Positions 46,808 through 55,521 of a DNA stretch of 64,000 nucleotides are shown piece after piece. Under the pieces are notes generated by a model, which was not told the DNA's origin, did not search any database, and saw nothing but the letters and a program-made list of their open reading frames with translations. A program made the position numbers and the translations under genes. Numbering within the stretch: the first letter of the stretch is position 1; every line of letters starts with the position of its first letter. This DNA is from Antiquaquibacter oligotrophicus (GTDB lineage: Bacteria; Actinomycetota; Actinomycetes; Actinomycetales; Microbacteriaceae): NCBI RefSeq assembly GCF_020535405.1, contig NZ_CP085036.1:2232001-2296000 (forward strand). The letters are read 5' to 3'.

Positions 46808-48042
46808 GCTCGTTGTGCCTCCTCTAGTGCCCATGCATCGCGAGTTCGCTCTATCGCTGAATGCTGAGCGCGAGCTTTCTCATACCCGAGCGCGATGTGC
46901 TCTTTGGTGATGGACGGAGCTCCGGCAGCGCGTTGTCCGGCCTCGGCCTCCGTCCAGATGAGACCAAGTTCGGCTGGAGTCCAAGCGTTTGACGCGCTGG
47001 CGAGCCAGGCGATTACCGCAGGAGTTGCGGCGGCGATACTCCTCGATTGAGCTCGAATGATGTCCAGCCGTTCTGCCTGCTTGGGAACCGTGAATTCCAT
47101 TGTGTAATCGAATCTTCCAGGTCGGAGGAACGCCTCATCGACGTCCTCAAGACGGTTGGTGGACGCAATCACAAACGGACGCTTAGTCCGGTTTGCCCCG
47201 TCCATCGTTGCCAGGAGTTGGCCCACTTGTCGGTTGACGAAATCATGCGACTCGGGACTTCGACGTGCGCCAATGGTGTCGAATTCGTCAAAGAAGATGA
47301 TCGACCGAGGGTACTTGTCCGCGTGAGCGAACAGATCCCGGAGAACTCGCTCAGTGGCCCCGACCCACTTGCTCACAAGCTCGGGACCATTGACCGTGAT
47401 GAGTTGCGCATTTGTCTCTTGTGCAACCGAGCGCGCAAGGTGCGTCTTTCCGGTTCCTGCGGGACCGAAGAACATGGCTCCAGAGATCGGCTTTAGGCCT
47501 GAGGCCGTCGATCCAGTCGCGCGGGCGTCAAAACTGGCTAGTACCAAACGCGTGAGCTCGGTGATTCTCTCTGTTAGACCTCCGACCGCTGCCGCACCCC
47601 CGTCCTCGGGTTTGAGCGACTCGACGGCGAATGGCATTGAGTCTTCGGCATCGAAGCCTGCCACGACATTGGATTCAGCCTGAGTCAGCGGTCGCCACAT
47701 ACGGGCCGACTCGTCGAACCAGTAGGACTCGCCAACGTTAGGTGACTCGATGCTCTCTGCCTCAACCGCCTTCAGCTGCGAAGCGATCTCCAGCAGTGAT
47801 CGCTCGCCCTCGGTGTGCCTCAAAGTCCCAATAATTCTGAATTGGCGAGGCCACGCGGCTCCCGCCGGAGCAGCGAGCACCACGGACAAGTCATTGGAGA
47901 CGTGAACGAAGCTGCCCGGCTCCGAAGAGGGTAAATCTGAGGCCTCCAGGACAGCCATGGAACCGTTGGGAAACTCGACCCACACGTAGTCGGCGTCGAT
48001 CGCTACCGAGTGCACTCGCGCGAGGTTGAAGTAGTTGGACAT
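46804..48042 (-). CDS. Single-domain AAA+ ATPase (Cdc48/spastin-like) of the element
   Basis: A 412-residue ATPase. A beta-rich N-domain (about 1-150) with WVEFPNGSMAVLEASDL is followed by one AAA module: Walker A GPAGTGKT (193-200), pore loop SKWVGATE (224-231), Walker B IIFFDE (248-253), sensor ASTN (293-296) and arginine fingers R307/R310 in LRPGRFD. The classic-clade features point to a hexameric unfoldase or remodelling ring rather than a MoxR or STAND protein. ATG at 48042 (MSNYFNL) is chosen. It is the first gene of the operon, 116 bases from attR. Confidence 0.85.
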   Translation of the reverse strand: MSNYFNLARVHSVAIDADYVWVEFPNGSMAVLEASDLPSSEPGSFVHVSNDLSVVLAAPAGAAWPRQFRIIGTLRHTEGERSLLEIASQLKAVEAESIESPNVGESYWFDESARMWRPLTQAESNVVAGFDAEDSMPFAVESLKPEDGGAAAVGGLTERITELTRLVLASFDARATGSTASGLKPISGAMFFGPAGTGKTHLARSVAQETNAQLITVNGPELVSKWVGATERVLRDLFAHADKYPRSIIFFDEFDTIGARRSPESHDFVNRQVGQLLATMDGANRTKRPFVIASTNRLEDVDEAFLRPGRFDYTMEFTVPKQAERLDIIRAQSRSIAAATPAVIAWLASASNAWTPAELGLIWTEAEAGQRAAGAPSITKEHIALGYEKARAQHSAIERTRDAWALEEAQRA

Positions 48043-48157
48043 TAGCTGAAATTTTATCTCGCTATGGCGACACATCTCGACGCGACTAGCACGCTCGACG
48101 ACCTGCCACCGAGCTGTGGGGCGAAGTTTTCAGCGGGTGACGGACAGAGCTAGCGCC

Positions 48158-48181
48158 GTTCAAGTCCCGGGGGGTGTACCA
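48158..48181 (+). repeat. attR: right copy of the 24-bp attachment repeat
   Basis: Identical to the last 24 bases of tRNA-Lys. The upstream context (GAGCTAGCGCC) is not tRNA-like, so only the core remains. The chromosome resumes with CGATCGGCATCTCGG, 50 bases before the oxidoreductase gene. Confidence 0.9.
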
Positions 48182-48230
48182 CGATCGGCATCTCGGAATA
48201 GCTTCGCTGGCCATGCTGTTGGCCCATGCC

Positions 48231-48872
48231 ATGACTACTTTCGGCATCATCGGTTCAGGCAACATCGGCAGCAACGTCGCTCGCGCGCTCATCGCGCACG
48301 GACACGACGTGGTCATCTCCAACTCGCGCGGACCGGAGACGCTCACGGCCCTCATCGATGAGCTCGGCCCGAAGGCGCGCGCCGCCACAGTGGAGGAGGC
48401 GGCCGAGGCCGCGGAGGTTGCTCTCGTCGCGGTGCCCCTCAAGGCCTACCCGCATGTTCCCGTTGAGCCACTCGCGGGCAAGATCGTGCTCGACGCCAAC
48501 AACTACTACTTCGAACGGGACGGGCACATCGAGTCGCTCGACCGTGGAGAGGAAACCACGTCGGGGCTTCTGCAGAAGCACCTCCCAACGTCGCGTGTTG
48601 TGAAGGCGTTCAACCACATCGGTGCGCACGAGATCCCCACGGCGGGGATGCCCGCGGGCAGCACCGACCGTCGAGCCCTTGTCGCGGCATCCGATAGTCC
48701 AGAGGCTCTCACCTTTGTGACCGCGCTCTACGACGAGCTCGGGTACGACACGGTGGCGATCGACAGTCTCGACGAGTCGTGGCGCATCGAGCGGGACCGC
48801 CCTGGGTACGGCATCCCCAACACCCGCGATCAGCTCGTCGAGCGACTCGGGGCAGCTCAGCGCGTGCTCTAA
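48231..48872 (+). CDS. NADPH-dependent F420 reductase family oxidoreductase
   Basis: A 213-residue Rossmann protein. The dinucleotide motif GIIGSGNIGSNVARAL is at about 5-20, with a basic/serine NADP-type loop VISNSRGPETL. VVKAFNHIGAHEI and AASDSPEALTFVTALYDELGYDTV are typical of the family annotated as NADPH-dependent F420 reductase or NAD(P)-binding oxidoreductase. F420 use is unproven here. ATG at 48231. It was the gene next to tRNA-Lys before the element inserted. Confidence 0.82.
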   Translation: MTTFGIIGSGNIGSNVARALIAHGHDVVISNSRGPETLTALIDELGPKARAATVEEAAEAAEVALVAVPLKAYPHVPVEPLAGKIVLDANNYYFERDGHIESLDRGEETTSGLLQKHLPTSRVVKAFNHIGAHEIPTAGMPAGSTDRRALVAASDSPEALTFVTALYDELGYDTVAIDSLDESWRIERDRPGYGIPNTRDQLVERLGAAQRVL

Positions 48873-49004
48873 TGCTTGCGCCTTGCACATTTCTGCGCGA
48901 ATGGAAAGGCCCCGCTAGTCCGCCGCTCGCTCAGTTACCGTGAAGGTCAATTCGGGAGTATGGATTGTCGACGCCCCTCGGACGGGGGTAGAGAAAAGGG
49001 GCTT

Positions 49005-50228
49005 GTGGCTGATCTCGTCGTGACCTCCAGCAAGCGGAGGCTGGACATTCAGGCGTTGCGCGCGCTCGCCGTGGTCGCCGTTGTTCTGTATCACTCGTGG
49101 CCCGGCCTCGTACCCGCCGGCTATCTCGGCGTCGACATATTTTTTGTGATCTCCGGCTATCTGATCACCCGCCACCTCGTGGGGGAGCGAGTACGTGACG
49201 GCCGCATCAGGCTCGGGCGGTTCTACGTGCGCCGCGCCCGACGGCTCCTGCCAGCGGCAACGCTCGTCCTCATCGTCACGGCGGTCATGACCCTTCTCGT
49301 GGTGCCGATGCAGTTCTGGACCGACTACTTCCGGCAGATCGCGGGCAGCGCGCTCTACGTGCAGAACTGGGTGTTGCTCTCCCCGATGGAGGGCCCGCGG
49401 ATCGACACGGCCGTGCTGCACTTCTGGTCGCTCTCAGTGGAGGAGCAGTTCTACCTGGTGTGGCCGCTCCTCGTGATCGCCGGGGCCGCCATCGCGGCGC
49501 GACTGTCGCGAGCACCTCGACCTGTTCTCGCGGTGGGGGCATCCGTCATCATCGCTGCGTCGTTGGTGCTCTGGATCGCGACGAGCGCGCAGAACTACGA
49601 ACTCGCCTACTTCAGCACGTTCACCCGTGCTTGGGAGTTCGCCGCGGGTGGCCTTCTCGCCGTACTCCCCGCGCTCAGCGTGACGGGCCGGCGGGCGGAT
49701 GCCCTGTTCTGGGTTTCGGCGGTCGCGCTGGTCGCATCGATCCTGCTCCTCGGCACCAACCCCGGAGCATGGACGATCATCCCTGTCGTCGCGACGGGCG
49801 CGATGATCGTGGCCGGCAACGCCGAGCTTCCTCGATCGGCTCGCGCGATCGTGGGGTGGCGTCCCGTTCAGTTCACCGGCGACATCTCGTACGCGCTGTA
49901 CCTGTGGCACTGGCCGGTGCTCATCTTCGCGCCGTTCATCACCGGGTCGCCGAGCCCGTCGTGGTTTATGGTGCTGCTTCTTGCCTTCGCGGTGCTTCTC
50001 TCGTGGGGCACAACAAAGTTCGTCGAGAATCCGATCCGCAGAACGCCTCTCGAGGGCGACCACTTCCGTCGGCGTCGACGGGTTTCGGTTGCGACGGTCA
50101 CCGCCGGTCTTGTCGTGACGTTGGCGCTCTCGGGCGCGAGCATCTGGACGAGCAAGAACAACCCCGAGGTGACCCAGGCCTGCCTCGATCGCAACAACAG
50201 TCGCACGGGCATAGAGCCCTCGAACTGA
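49005..50228 (+). CDS. Acyltransferase 3 family membrane protein (OafA-type), no SGNH domain
   Basis: A 407-residue membrane acyltransferase with ten or eleven helices. The catalytic histidine is in AVVLYHSW; GVDIFFVISGYLIT and FWSLSVEEQFYLVWPLL are family signatures. YALYLWHWPVLIF is near the end. These enzymes move acetyl or other acyl groups to envelope sugars. Many relatives continue into an extracellular SGNH hydrolase domain. This one stops 20 residues after the last helix with a Cys-containing tail (TQACLDRNNSRTGIEPSN). GTG at 49005 with GAAAAGGGG upstream is preferred over ATG 48960. Confidence 0.82.
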   Translation: MADLVVTSSKRRLDIQALRALAVVAVVLYHSWPGLVPAGYLGVDIFFVISGYLITRHLVGERVRDGRIRLGRFYVRRARRLLPAATLVLIVTAVMTLLVVPMQFWTDYFRQIAGSALYVQNWVLLSPMEGPRIDTAVLHFWSLSVEEQFYLVWPLLVIAGAAIAARLSRAPRPVLAVGASVIIAASLVLWIATSAQNYELAYFSTFTRAWEFAAGGLLAVLPALSVTGRRADALFWVSAVALVASILLLGTNPGAWTIIPVVATGAMIVAGNAELPRSARAIVGWRPVQFTGDISYALYLWHWPVLIFAPFITGSPSPSWFMVLLLAFAVLLSWGTTKFVENPIRRTPLEGDHFRRRRRVSVATVTAGLVVTLALSGASIWTSKNNPEVTQACLDRNNSRTGIEPSN

Positions 50229-50236
50229 AAGGTGCG

Positions 50237-50270
50237 TCGGGGCGGCCTCATCCTGACGGGGCCGCCCCGA
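50237..50270. terminator. Strong hairpin between acyltransferase and permease genes
   Basis: TCGGGGCGGCC (50237-50247) and GGCCGCCCCGA (50260-50270) form an 11-bp stem with a 12-base loop between convergent genes. No T-run on either side. Confidence 0.6.
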
Positions 50271-50283
50271 AGCTGGAGAGCGA

Positions 50284-51846
50284 CTACTTTTCGGGAGCCC
50301 TCGCACCCCCGTCGAAGATGTCCTTCTCCATGGCGTCATACCCCTCAACCTGCGGGTCCCCGTGGAGTCCACCACTGATGGCGTACTCCTCCTCGGGGGA
50401 CAGGACGAGTCGGTGGCGTCCCCACACCCCGAACCCGATGAGGATGACGACGTACACGATGACGATCGCGATGATCGCGGGCTGGAAAGTCGGGTTCAGC
50501 AGGAACCCGAAGAACACGAGCGCCGCGATCGCGGCCGCGACGTAGGCACCCGGCAGTCCCCACGGGCTCTTGTAGGGGCGCTTCGCGTTCGGGAACTTCC
50601 GGCGCAGGATGATGTACGACACCATCTGCAGGAAGTAGGCGAGCACGGCGCCCCACACGGCGATGTTCAGGATGATGGCTCCCGCCACCGCTCCGGCACC
50701 CTCCGGGTCGGCCTTGGCGAGGAGGTCGAGCACCACAAGCGCGACGAACCCGATGACGGCGCCGACGAGCAGGGCGACCCACGGGGTCTGCCGCTTGCCG
50801 GTGAGCGACAGGAACTTCGGGTAGTAGCCCGCGCGCGAGAGCGAGTACATGTTGCGTCCGTAGGCGAACATGATGCCCTGCAGCGAGGCGAGCAGTCCGA
50901 TGAGCGCGAACAGCGCGAGTACGGCCGCGAGTTCGTCACCGACGATCGCGCGGAAGCCGTCCAGGAGCGGCTCGAGGGAGACGCCGGTTGCCTCGGCACC
51001 AAGGATGCCCGTGTTGAGGAACAGCACGAGGAGTCCGGTCACGATGAGGGTGCCACGTGCCCACAGTCCAGCGCGCGGGATGTCGCGGCTCGGGTTGTGC
51101 GATTCTTCCGCAGCGAGCGGCAGCTCCTCGATGCCGAGGAAGAACCACATCGCGAAGGGAAGCGCGAAGAGGATCGGCAGCACGCCGTGGGGGAGGAATT
51201 CGGTCTGCCCGGGGTCGGGTGCGATGTTCCACAGCGAATCCCAGCTGAACAGGCCACTGAAGAGGGCCATGGCAGAGAAGACGAGGATGATGCCGATCGA
51301 GATGATGGAGACGACGATGGCGAACGTGAACGAGATCTTCGCCCCGGCCGAGTTGAGCGCGATGAAGACGGCGTAGAGGATGACCCACCAAATCCACATG
51401 TTGGCCGACAGGTCGAGCCCCAACAACTCGGTCGTGATGCCGTTCGCGTACTGGGCCGAGAAGAAAACGATCACGCCGGTTGTTGCGACGTACTCGATCG
51501 TCTCGGCGAGACCGGTGACGAGACCGCCCCACGGGCCCATCGCCGACCGCGCGAATGAGTATGCACCTCCCGTGTGGGGCTGCGCCGCGGCCATTTCTCC
51601 GATGGAGAAGATGAGCCCGTAGTACATGGCGACAAGAATGACGAAGGCGATGAGCATCCCGCCGAAGCCCGCGAAGTCGATGCCGAAGTTCCAGCCGGAG
51701 AAGTCACCGGAGATGACGGCGGCTACGGCGAGACCCCACAGTCCCCACACGCCAGCGGATCGTTTAAGGGAGCGCTTTTCGAAGTATTCCTGTCCGGCTT
51801 TCGTGTATGTCACGCCGGACACGCTCGTCGTGTCCTTCTCCGCCAT
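50284..51846 (-). CDS. APC-family amine/amino-acid permease (ethanolamine permease type)
   Basis: A 520-residue transporter with about twelve helices. Features of the ethanolamine permease group include VISGDFSGWNFGIDFAGFGGML in the first helix, GEMAAAQPHTGGAYSFARSAMGPWGG, and FFLGIEELPLAAEESHNPSRDIPRA. The long cytoplasmic N-terminus (30 residues) and charged C-terminus are typical. Divergent from the glutamine-synthetase-like gene with a 178-base control region. Likely imports ethanolamine or a related amine for the pathway beside it. Confidence 0.85.
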   Translation of the reverse strand: MAEKDTTSVSGVTYTKAGQEYFEKRSLKRSAGVWGLWGLAVAAVISGDFSGWNFGIDFAGFGGMLIAFVILVAMYYGLIFSIGEMAAAQPHTGGAYSFARSAMGPWGGLVTGLAETIEYVATTGVIVFFSAQYANGITTELLGLDLSANMWIWWVILYAVFIALNSAGAKISFTFAIVVSIISIGIILVFSAMALFSGLFSWDSLWNIAPDPGQTEFLPHGVLPILFALPFAMWFFLGIEELPLAAEESHNPSRDIPRAGLWARGTLIVTGLLVLFLNTGILGAEATGVSLEPLLDGFRAIVGDELAAVLALFALIGLLASLQGIMFAYGRNMYSLSRAGYYPKFLSLTGKRQTPWVALLVGAVIGFVALVVLDLLAKADPEGAGAVAGAIILNIAVWGAVLAYFLQMVSYIILRRKFPNAKRPYKSPWGLPGAYVAAAIAALVFFGFLLNPTFQPAIIAIVIVYVVILIGFGVWGRHRLVLSPEEEYAISGGLHGDPQVEGYDAMEKDIFDGGARAPEK

Positions 51847-52024
51847 GGGTCCTCCAGTTGCCTCGGTCGGGCGCAGGCTCCATTGCCTGCCGAATTCCCA
51901 TGAGTTTGTCGGCTATTGGTACCTGATGTCTACCTTTGGATGTAAATTGCGCGTTACGGTAGCCGGGATTGGCGAGGAAGCCCTGTGATGTAATGGTCGG
52001 CAGGCACTCGAAGAGGAGCTACAC
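51847..52024. promoter_or_regulatory. Divergent control region of the amine cluster
   Basis: A 178-base region between the permease and ligase starts. It is AT-richer than its surroundings in the middle and includes GGTACC in ATTGGTACCTGAT (51914-51926), a partial dyad that could bind the cluster's GntR-type regulator. No clear -35/-10 pair was identified. AGAGGAG stands six bases before the ligase GTG. Confidence 0.35.
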
Positions 52025-53395
52025 GTGACACATCACCGCACGGGAAATCTGAGTGTCGAGGAGTTGTCGGCCGCTCACGCGTCGGGCGACATCGACACCG
52101 TCATCATCGCGTTCACCGACATGCAGGGCCGCCTCATCGGCAAACGGGCCTCCGCGCGTCTTTTCCTCGACGAACTCGCCGAGCACGGTGCTGAGTGCTG
52201 CAACTACCTCCTGGCCGTCGATGTCGAAAACAACACCGTCGACGGCTACGCGATCTCGTCATGGGAGCGCGGCTACGGCGACATGGCGATGATGCCCGAT
52301 CTGGACACACTCCGGCGTGCGCCGTGGTTGCCGGGAACAGCGATCGTCACCGCCGACCTCACGTGGCTGGACGGCACCCCTGTGAACCCCGACCCGAGGC
52401 AGGTTCTCAAACGGCAGCTCCAGCGACTCGCTGAACGCGGGCTCGAGGCGTTCGTTGGCACGGAACTCGAGTTCATCGTCTTCGAGGACGGCTACCGGGA
52501 TGCGTGGCGCAAGGGGTACCGCGACCTCACACCCGCGAGCGACTACAACATCGACTACGCGCTCATGGCCTCGACGCGTATGGAGCCACTGCTGCGCGAC
52601 ATCCGCAACGCCATGGATGGCGCCGGCATGTACTGCGAGGGGGTCAAGGGCGAGTGCAACCTCGGTCAGCAGGAGATCGCCTTCAAGTTCCGCGATGCGC
52701 TCGGCACGTGCGATAACCATTCGATCTACAAAAACGGGGCAAAAGAGATCGCCGATCAGCACGGCAAGTCCCTCACCTTCATGGCCAAGTTCAACGAGCG
52801 CGAGGGCAACTCGTGCCACATCCACCTCTCCGTGCGCGGCACCGACGGTGCTGCCGTGATGGCCGACCCCGATCGCCCTTACGGTTTCTCGAAACTCATG
52901 GAGCACTGGCTCGCCGGTCAGCTCGCAACCATGCGTGAGTTGACCCTGTTCTTCGCGCCGAACATCAACTCCTATAAGCGCTACGTCGAGGGGAGTTTCG
53001 CGCCAACGGCGGTCGCCTGGGGTTTGGACAACCGCACGTGCGCCCTGAGGGTGGTGGGTCGCGGTCACTCCCTTCGAGCCGAGAACCGCGTTCCCGGCGG
53101 CGACGTCAACCAGTACCTCGCCGTCGCGGCCCTCATCGCGGGCGGCCTGTACGGCATTGAGCACGAACTCGAGCTCGAGCCCATCTTCGAGGGGAACGCC
53201 TACACGTCGGATGCCCCTCGTGTGCCGTCGACCCTGCGCGAGGCCGCGCAGCTCTTCGAGGCCTCCGAGATCGCGGTGGACGCATTCGGGGAGGATGTCG
53301 TCGCGCACTACCTGAACATGGCCAAGGTCGAGCAGGCGGCATTCGATGCAGCGATCACCGATTGGGAGAGGGTGCGCGGTTTTGAGCGGCTCTGA
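52025..53395 (+). CDS. Glutamine-synthetase-like gamma-glutamyl-amine ligase (GlnA3/GlnA4/PuuA type)
   Basis: A 456-residue ligase of the glutamine synthetase fold. N-terminal beta-grasp domain (about 1-110) then catalytic domain with VGTELEFIVFEDGY, EGVKGECNLGQQEIAFKF, NSCHIHLSV and NRTCALRVVGRGHSLRAENRVPGGDVNQY. Sequence features (no AspTyr adenylylation site, SYKRYVEGSFAPTAVAWG) are those of enzymes joining glutamate to amines such as putrescine or ethanolamine rather than ammonia. Start is GTG at 52025. Coupled to an amidase and an aldehyde dehydrogenase, as in gamma-glutamylation routes for amine use. Confidence 0.88.
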   Translation: MTHHRTGNLSVEELSAAHASGDIDTVIIAFTDMQGRLIGKRASARLFLDELAEHGAECCNYLLAVDVENNTVDGYAISSWERGYGDMAMMPDLDTLRRAPWLPGTAIVTADLTWLDGTPVNPDPRQVLKRQLQRLAERGLEAFVGTELEFIVFEDGYRDAWRKGYRDLTPASDYNIDYALMASTRMEPLLRDIRNAMDGAGMYCEGVKGECNLGQQEIAFKFRDALGTCDNHSIYKNGAKEIADQHGKSLTFMAKFNEREGNSCHIHLSVRGTDGAAVMADPDRPYGFSKLMEHWLAGQLATMRELTLFFAPNINSYKRYVEGSFAPTAVAWGLDNRTCALRVVGRGHSLRAENRVPGGDVNQYLAVAALIAGGLYGIEHELELEPIFEGNAYTSDAPRVPSTLREAAQLFEASEIAVDAFGEDVVAHYLNMAKVEQAAFDAAITDWERVRGFERL

Positions 53396-54143
53396 GTTGG
53401 CTGGCGGGCAGAGTTTCGGTGCGCCGATCATCGGCCTCACGACCTACCTGGAACAGGCGCAGACCGGGGTGTGGGATGTTCCGGCATCCTTCCTGCCGAA
53501 GGTGTACTTCGACGCCGTGAACCGGGCTGGGGGGATTGCGGTGCTTCTGCCGCCGCAACCCGTGGACGAGACGATTGCCGCGCGCATCATGGACGGGCTC
53601 GACGGCATCATCATCACGGGGGGTAAGGATGTGGACCCCGCGCGGTACGGTCAACAACCGCATCCCACGACCGACGCCCCTCGACGGGATCGAGACGCGT
53701 GGGAGGATGCCCTCCTCACGGCCGCGCTCGAGCGTGACATCCCGTTCCTCGGCATCTGTCGCGGCGCTCAAGTGCTCAACGTCGCGCGCGGGGGGACACT
53801 CATTCAGCACCTGCCCGACGTCATCGGCAGTGACCGCTACAACCTCGGGGGTGGCAACTTCAACACCAACGAGGTCCACGTCGACGCAGGGTCGGCCATC
53901 GGAACCCTCCTCGGAGAGCGGGCAACCGTCAAGAGTTATCACCACCAGGCCATCGATGAGCTCGGGAATGGCCTCGTGGTCACGGCGCGCTCCGACGACG
54001 GAATCGTGCAGGCCGTCGAGCTGCCCGACCATCCGTTCGCGGTGGCCGTCCAGTGGCATCCCGAGGAGGACGCCGCCGAGGATGCCCGGCTCTTCGCGGG
54101 ACTTGTCGACGCCGCACGGGCCTACCGAAAGCAGAAAGCATGA
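53382..54143 (+). CDS. Gamma-glutamyl-gamma-aminobutyrate hydrolase (PuuD) family amidase
   Basis: A 253-residue class I glutamine-amidotransferase-like hydrolase. PIIGLTTYLEQAQTGVWD opens the fold; the nucleophile cysteine is in LGICRGAQVLNVARGGTL, and the His-x-Glu pair in VQWHPEED. YHHQAIDELG is also typical of PuuD. It should release glutamate from the gamma-glutamyl intermediate. TTG at 53382 is the likely start with GGAGAGGG upstream, overlapping the ligase gene by 14 bases. Another TTG at 53397 is possible. Its stop overlaps the dehydrogenase ATG. Confidence 0.87.
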   Translation: MSGSELAGGQSFGAPIIGLTTYLEQAQTGVWDVPASFLPKVYFDAVNRAGGIAVLLPPQPVDETIAARIMDGLDGIIITGGKDVDPARYGQQPHPTTDAPRRDRDAWEDALLTAALERDIPFLGICRGAQVLNVARGGTLIQHLPDVIGSDRYNLGGGNFNTNEVHVDAGSAIGTLLGERATVKSYHHQAIDELGNGLVVTARSDDGIVQAVELPDHPFAVAVQWHPEEDAAEDARLFAGLVDAARAYRKQKA

Positions 54144-55501
54144 GCACCACCACCCTCGTCAACCCGGCAACGGCCGAGCCCTTCCGCGAGGTTGAGCACG
54201 CCACCGTCGAGCACGTCGATGAGGCGGTTGCTCTAGCGCTCGTCGCACAGCGCGAGTGGCGCGCGCTGACGCCGGCTCAGCGCGCGGGGTCGCTGCGCGA
54301 GTTCGCGCGCGTCGTCGAGGAGCACGGCGAGGAGCTTGCGACCCTCGAGGTGCTCAACTCCGGGCATCCGATCGCTCAGGCGCGGTGGGAAGCCGGGCAC
54401 GTTCGCGATGTGCTGACCTACTACTCGGCCGCCCCCGAACGGATGATCGGCAAGCAGATCCCCGTCGCCGGTGGTCTCGACGTGACGTTCCTCGAACCGA
54501 TCGGCGTCGTCGGTGTGATCGTGCCGTGGAACTTCCCCATGACGATCGCCAGCTGGGGGTTCGCGCCCGCGCTCGCCGCAGGGAATGCCGTGGTGCTCAA
54601 ACCGGCCGAATGGACGCCGTTGACGGCCATCCGCCTCGGTGAGTTGGCTCTTGAAGCAGGGCTCCCCGCCGGGCTCTTTCAGGTGCTGCCGGGCAAGGGC
54701 TCTGTCGTGGGCAACCGGTTCGTCACCCATCCCGACGTTCGCAAAGTCGTCTTCACGGGTTCGACCGAGGTGGGCAAGCAGGTCATGGCCGGATGCGCCG
54801 ACCAGGTCAAACCCGTGACCCTCGAGCTCGGCGGCAAGAGCGCCAACATCGTTTTCGCCGACTCGGACCTCGAGAAAGCGGCGGCGACGGCGCCGTACTC
54901 GGTCTTCGAGAATGCCGGGCAGGACTGTTGCGCGCGCAGTCGCATCCTCGTCGAGCGTTCCGTCTACGACCGCTTCATGGAACTCCTCGAACCCGCCGTG
55001 CAGGGGGTGAAGGTGGGGGATCCGGGCGACGAGTCGACCGAGATGGGGCCGCTGGTCTCCCGTGCCCACTTCGATTCCGTTCGCTCCTTCGTTCCGGATG
55101 ACGCTCCTGTCGCCTTCCGCGGGACAGCGCCCGATGGCCCGGGCTTCTGGTTCGCCCCGACCGTTCTCACGCCGACCTCTCGTACCGATCGTGTTGTCAC
55201 GGACGAGATCTTCGGTCCCGTCGTCGCCGTTCTTCCCTTCGAGGACGAAGGCGATGCGATCGCCTTGGCCAATGACAGCATCTACGGGCTGAGCGGTTCG
55301 ATCTGGACTCGCGACGTCGGCCGTGCGATCCGGGTGGCGCGCGGAGTGGAAAGCGGCAACCTTTCCGTCAACTCGCACTCGAGTGTGCGGTACTCGACCC
55401 CCTTCGGCGGTTTCAAGCAAAGCGGCCTCGGCCGTGAGCTCGGCCCGGACGCGCTGGACGCGTTCACCGAGACCAAAAACGTCTTCATCAGCACCGACTA
55501 G
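54140..55501 (+). CDS. Aldehyde dehydrogenase of the amine cluster
   Basis: A 453-residue NAD(P)-dependent aldehyde dehydrogenase. GVIVPWNFPM, the glutamate motif LELGGKSANIVF and the cysteine nucleophile in ENAGQDCCARSRI are all present. The C-terminal PFGGFKQSGLGRELG also fits. It probably oxidises the gamma-glutamyl aldehyde (or free amino aldehyde) formed from the amine. The ATG at 54140 overlaps the PuuD stop (ATGA). Shorter than many relatives (about 480-500), but no motif is missing. Confidence 0.93.
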   Translation: MSTTTLVNPATAEPFREVEHATVEHVDEAVALALVAQREWRALTPAQRAGSLREFARVVEEHGEELATLEVLNSGHPIAQARWEAGHVRDVLTYYSAAPERMIGKQIPVAGGLDVTFLEPIGVVGVIVPWNFPMTIASWGFAPALAAGNAVVLKPAEWTPLTAIRLGELALEAGLPAGLFQVLPGKGSVVGNRFVTHPDVRKVVFTGSTEVGKQVMAGCADQVKPVTLELGGKSANIVFADSDLEKAAATAPYSVFENAGQDCCARSRILVERSVYDRFMELLEPAVQGVKVGDPGDESTEMGPLVSRAHFDSVRSFVPDDAPVAFRGTAPDGPGFWFAPTVLTPTSRTDRVVTDEIFGPVVAVLPFEDEGDAIALANDSIYGLSGSIWTRDVGRAIRVARGVESGNLSVNSHSSVRYSTPFGGFKQSGLGRELGPDALDAFTETKNVFISTD

Positions 55502-55521
55502 AGATCCACGAGCGAGGAAAC

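Noticed and set aside
48086..48442. Minus-strand frame crossing attR with another YTPRDLN phrase
   Set aside because: The phrase again comes from the tRNA-derived repeat; the rest is antisense to the oxidoreductase gene.
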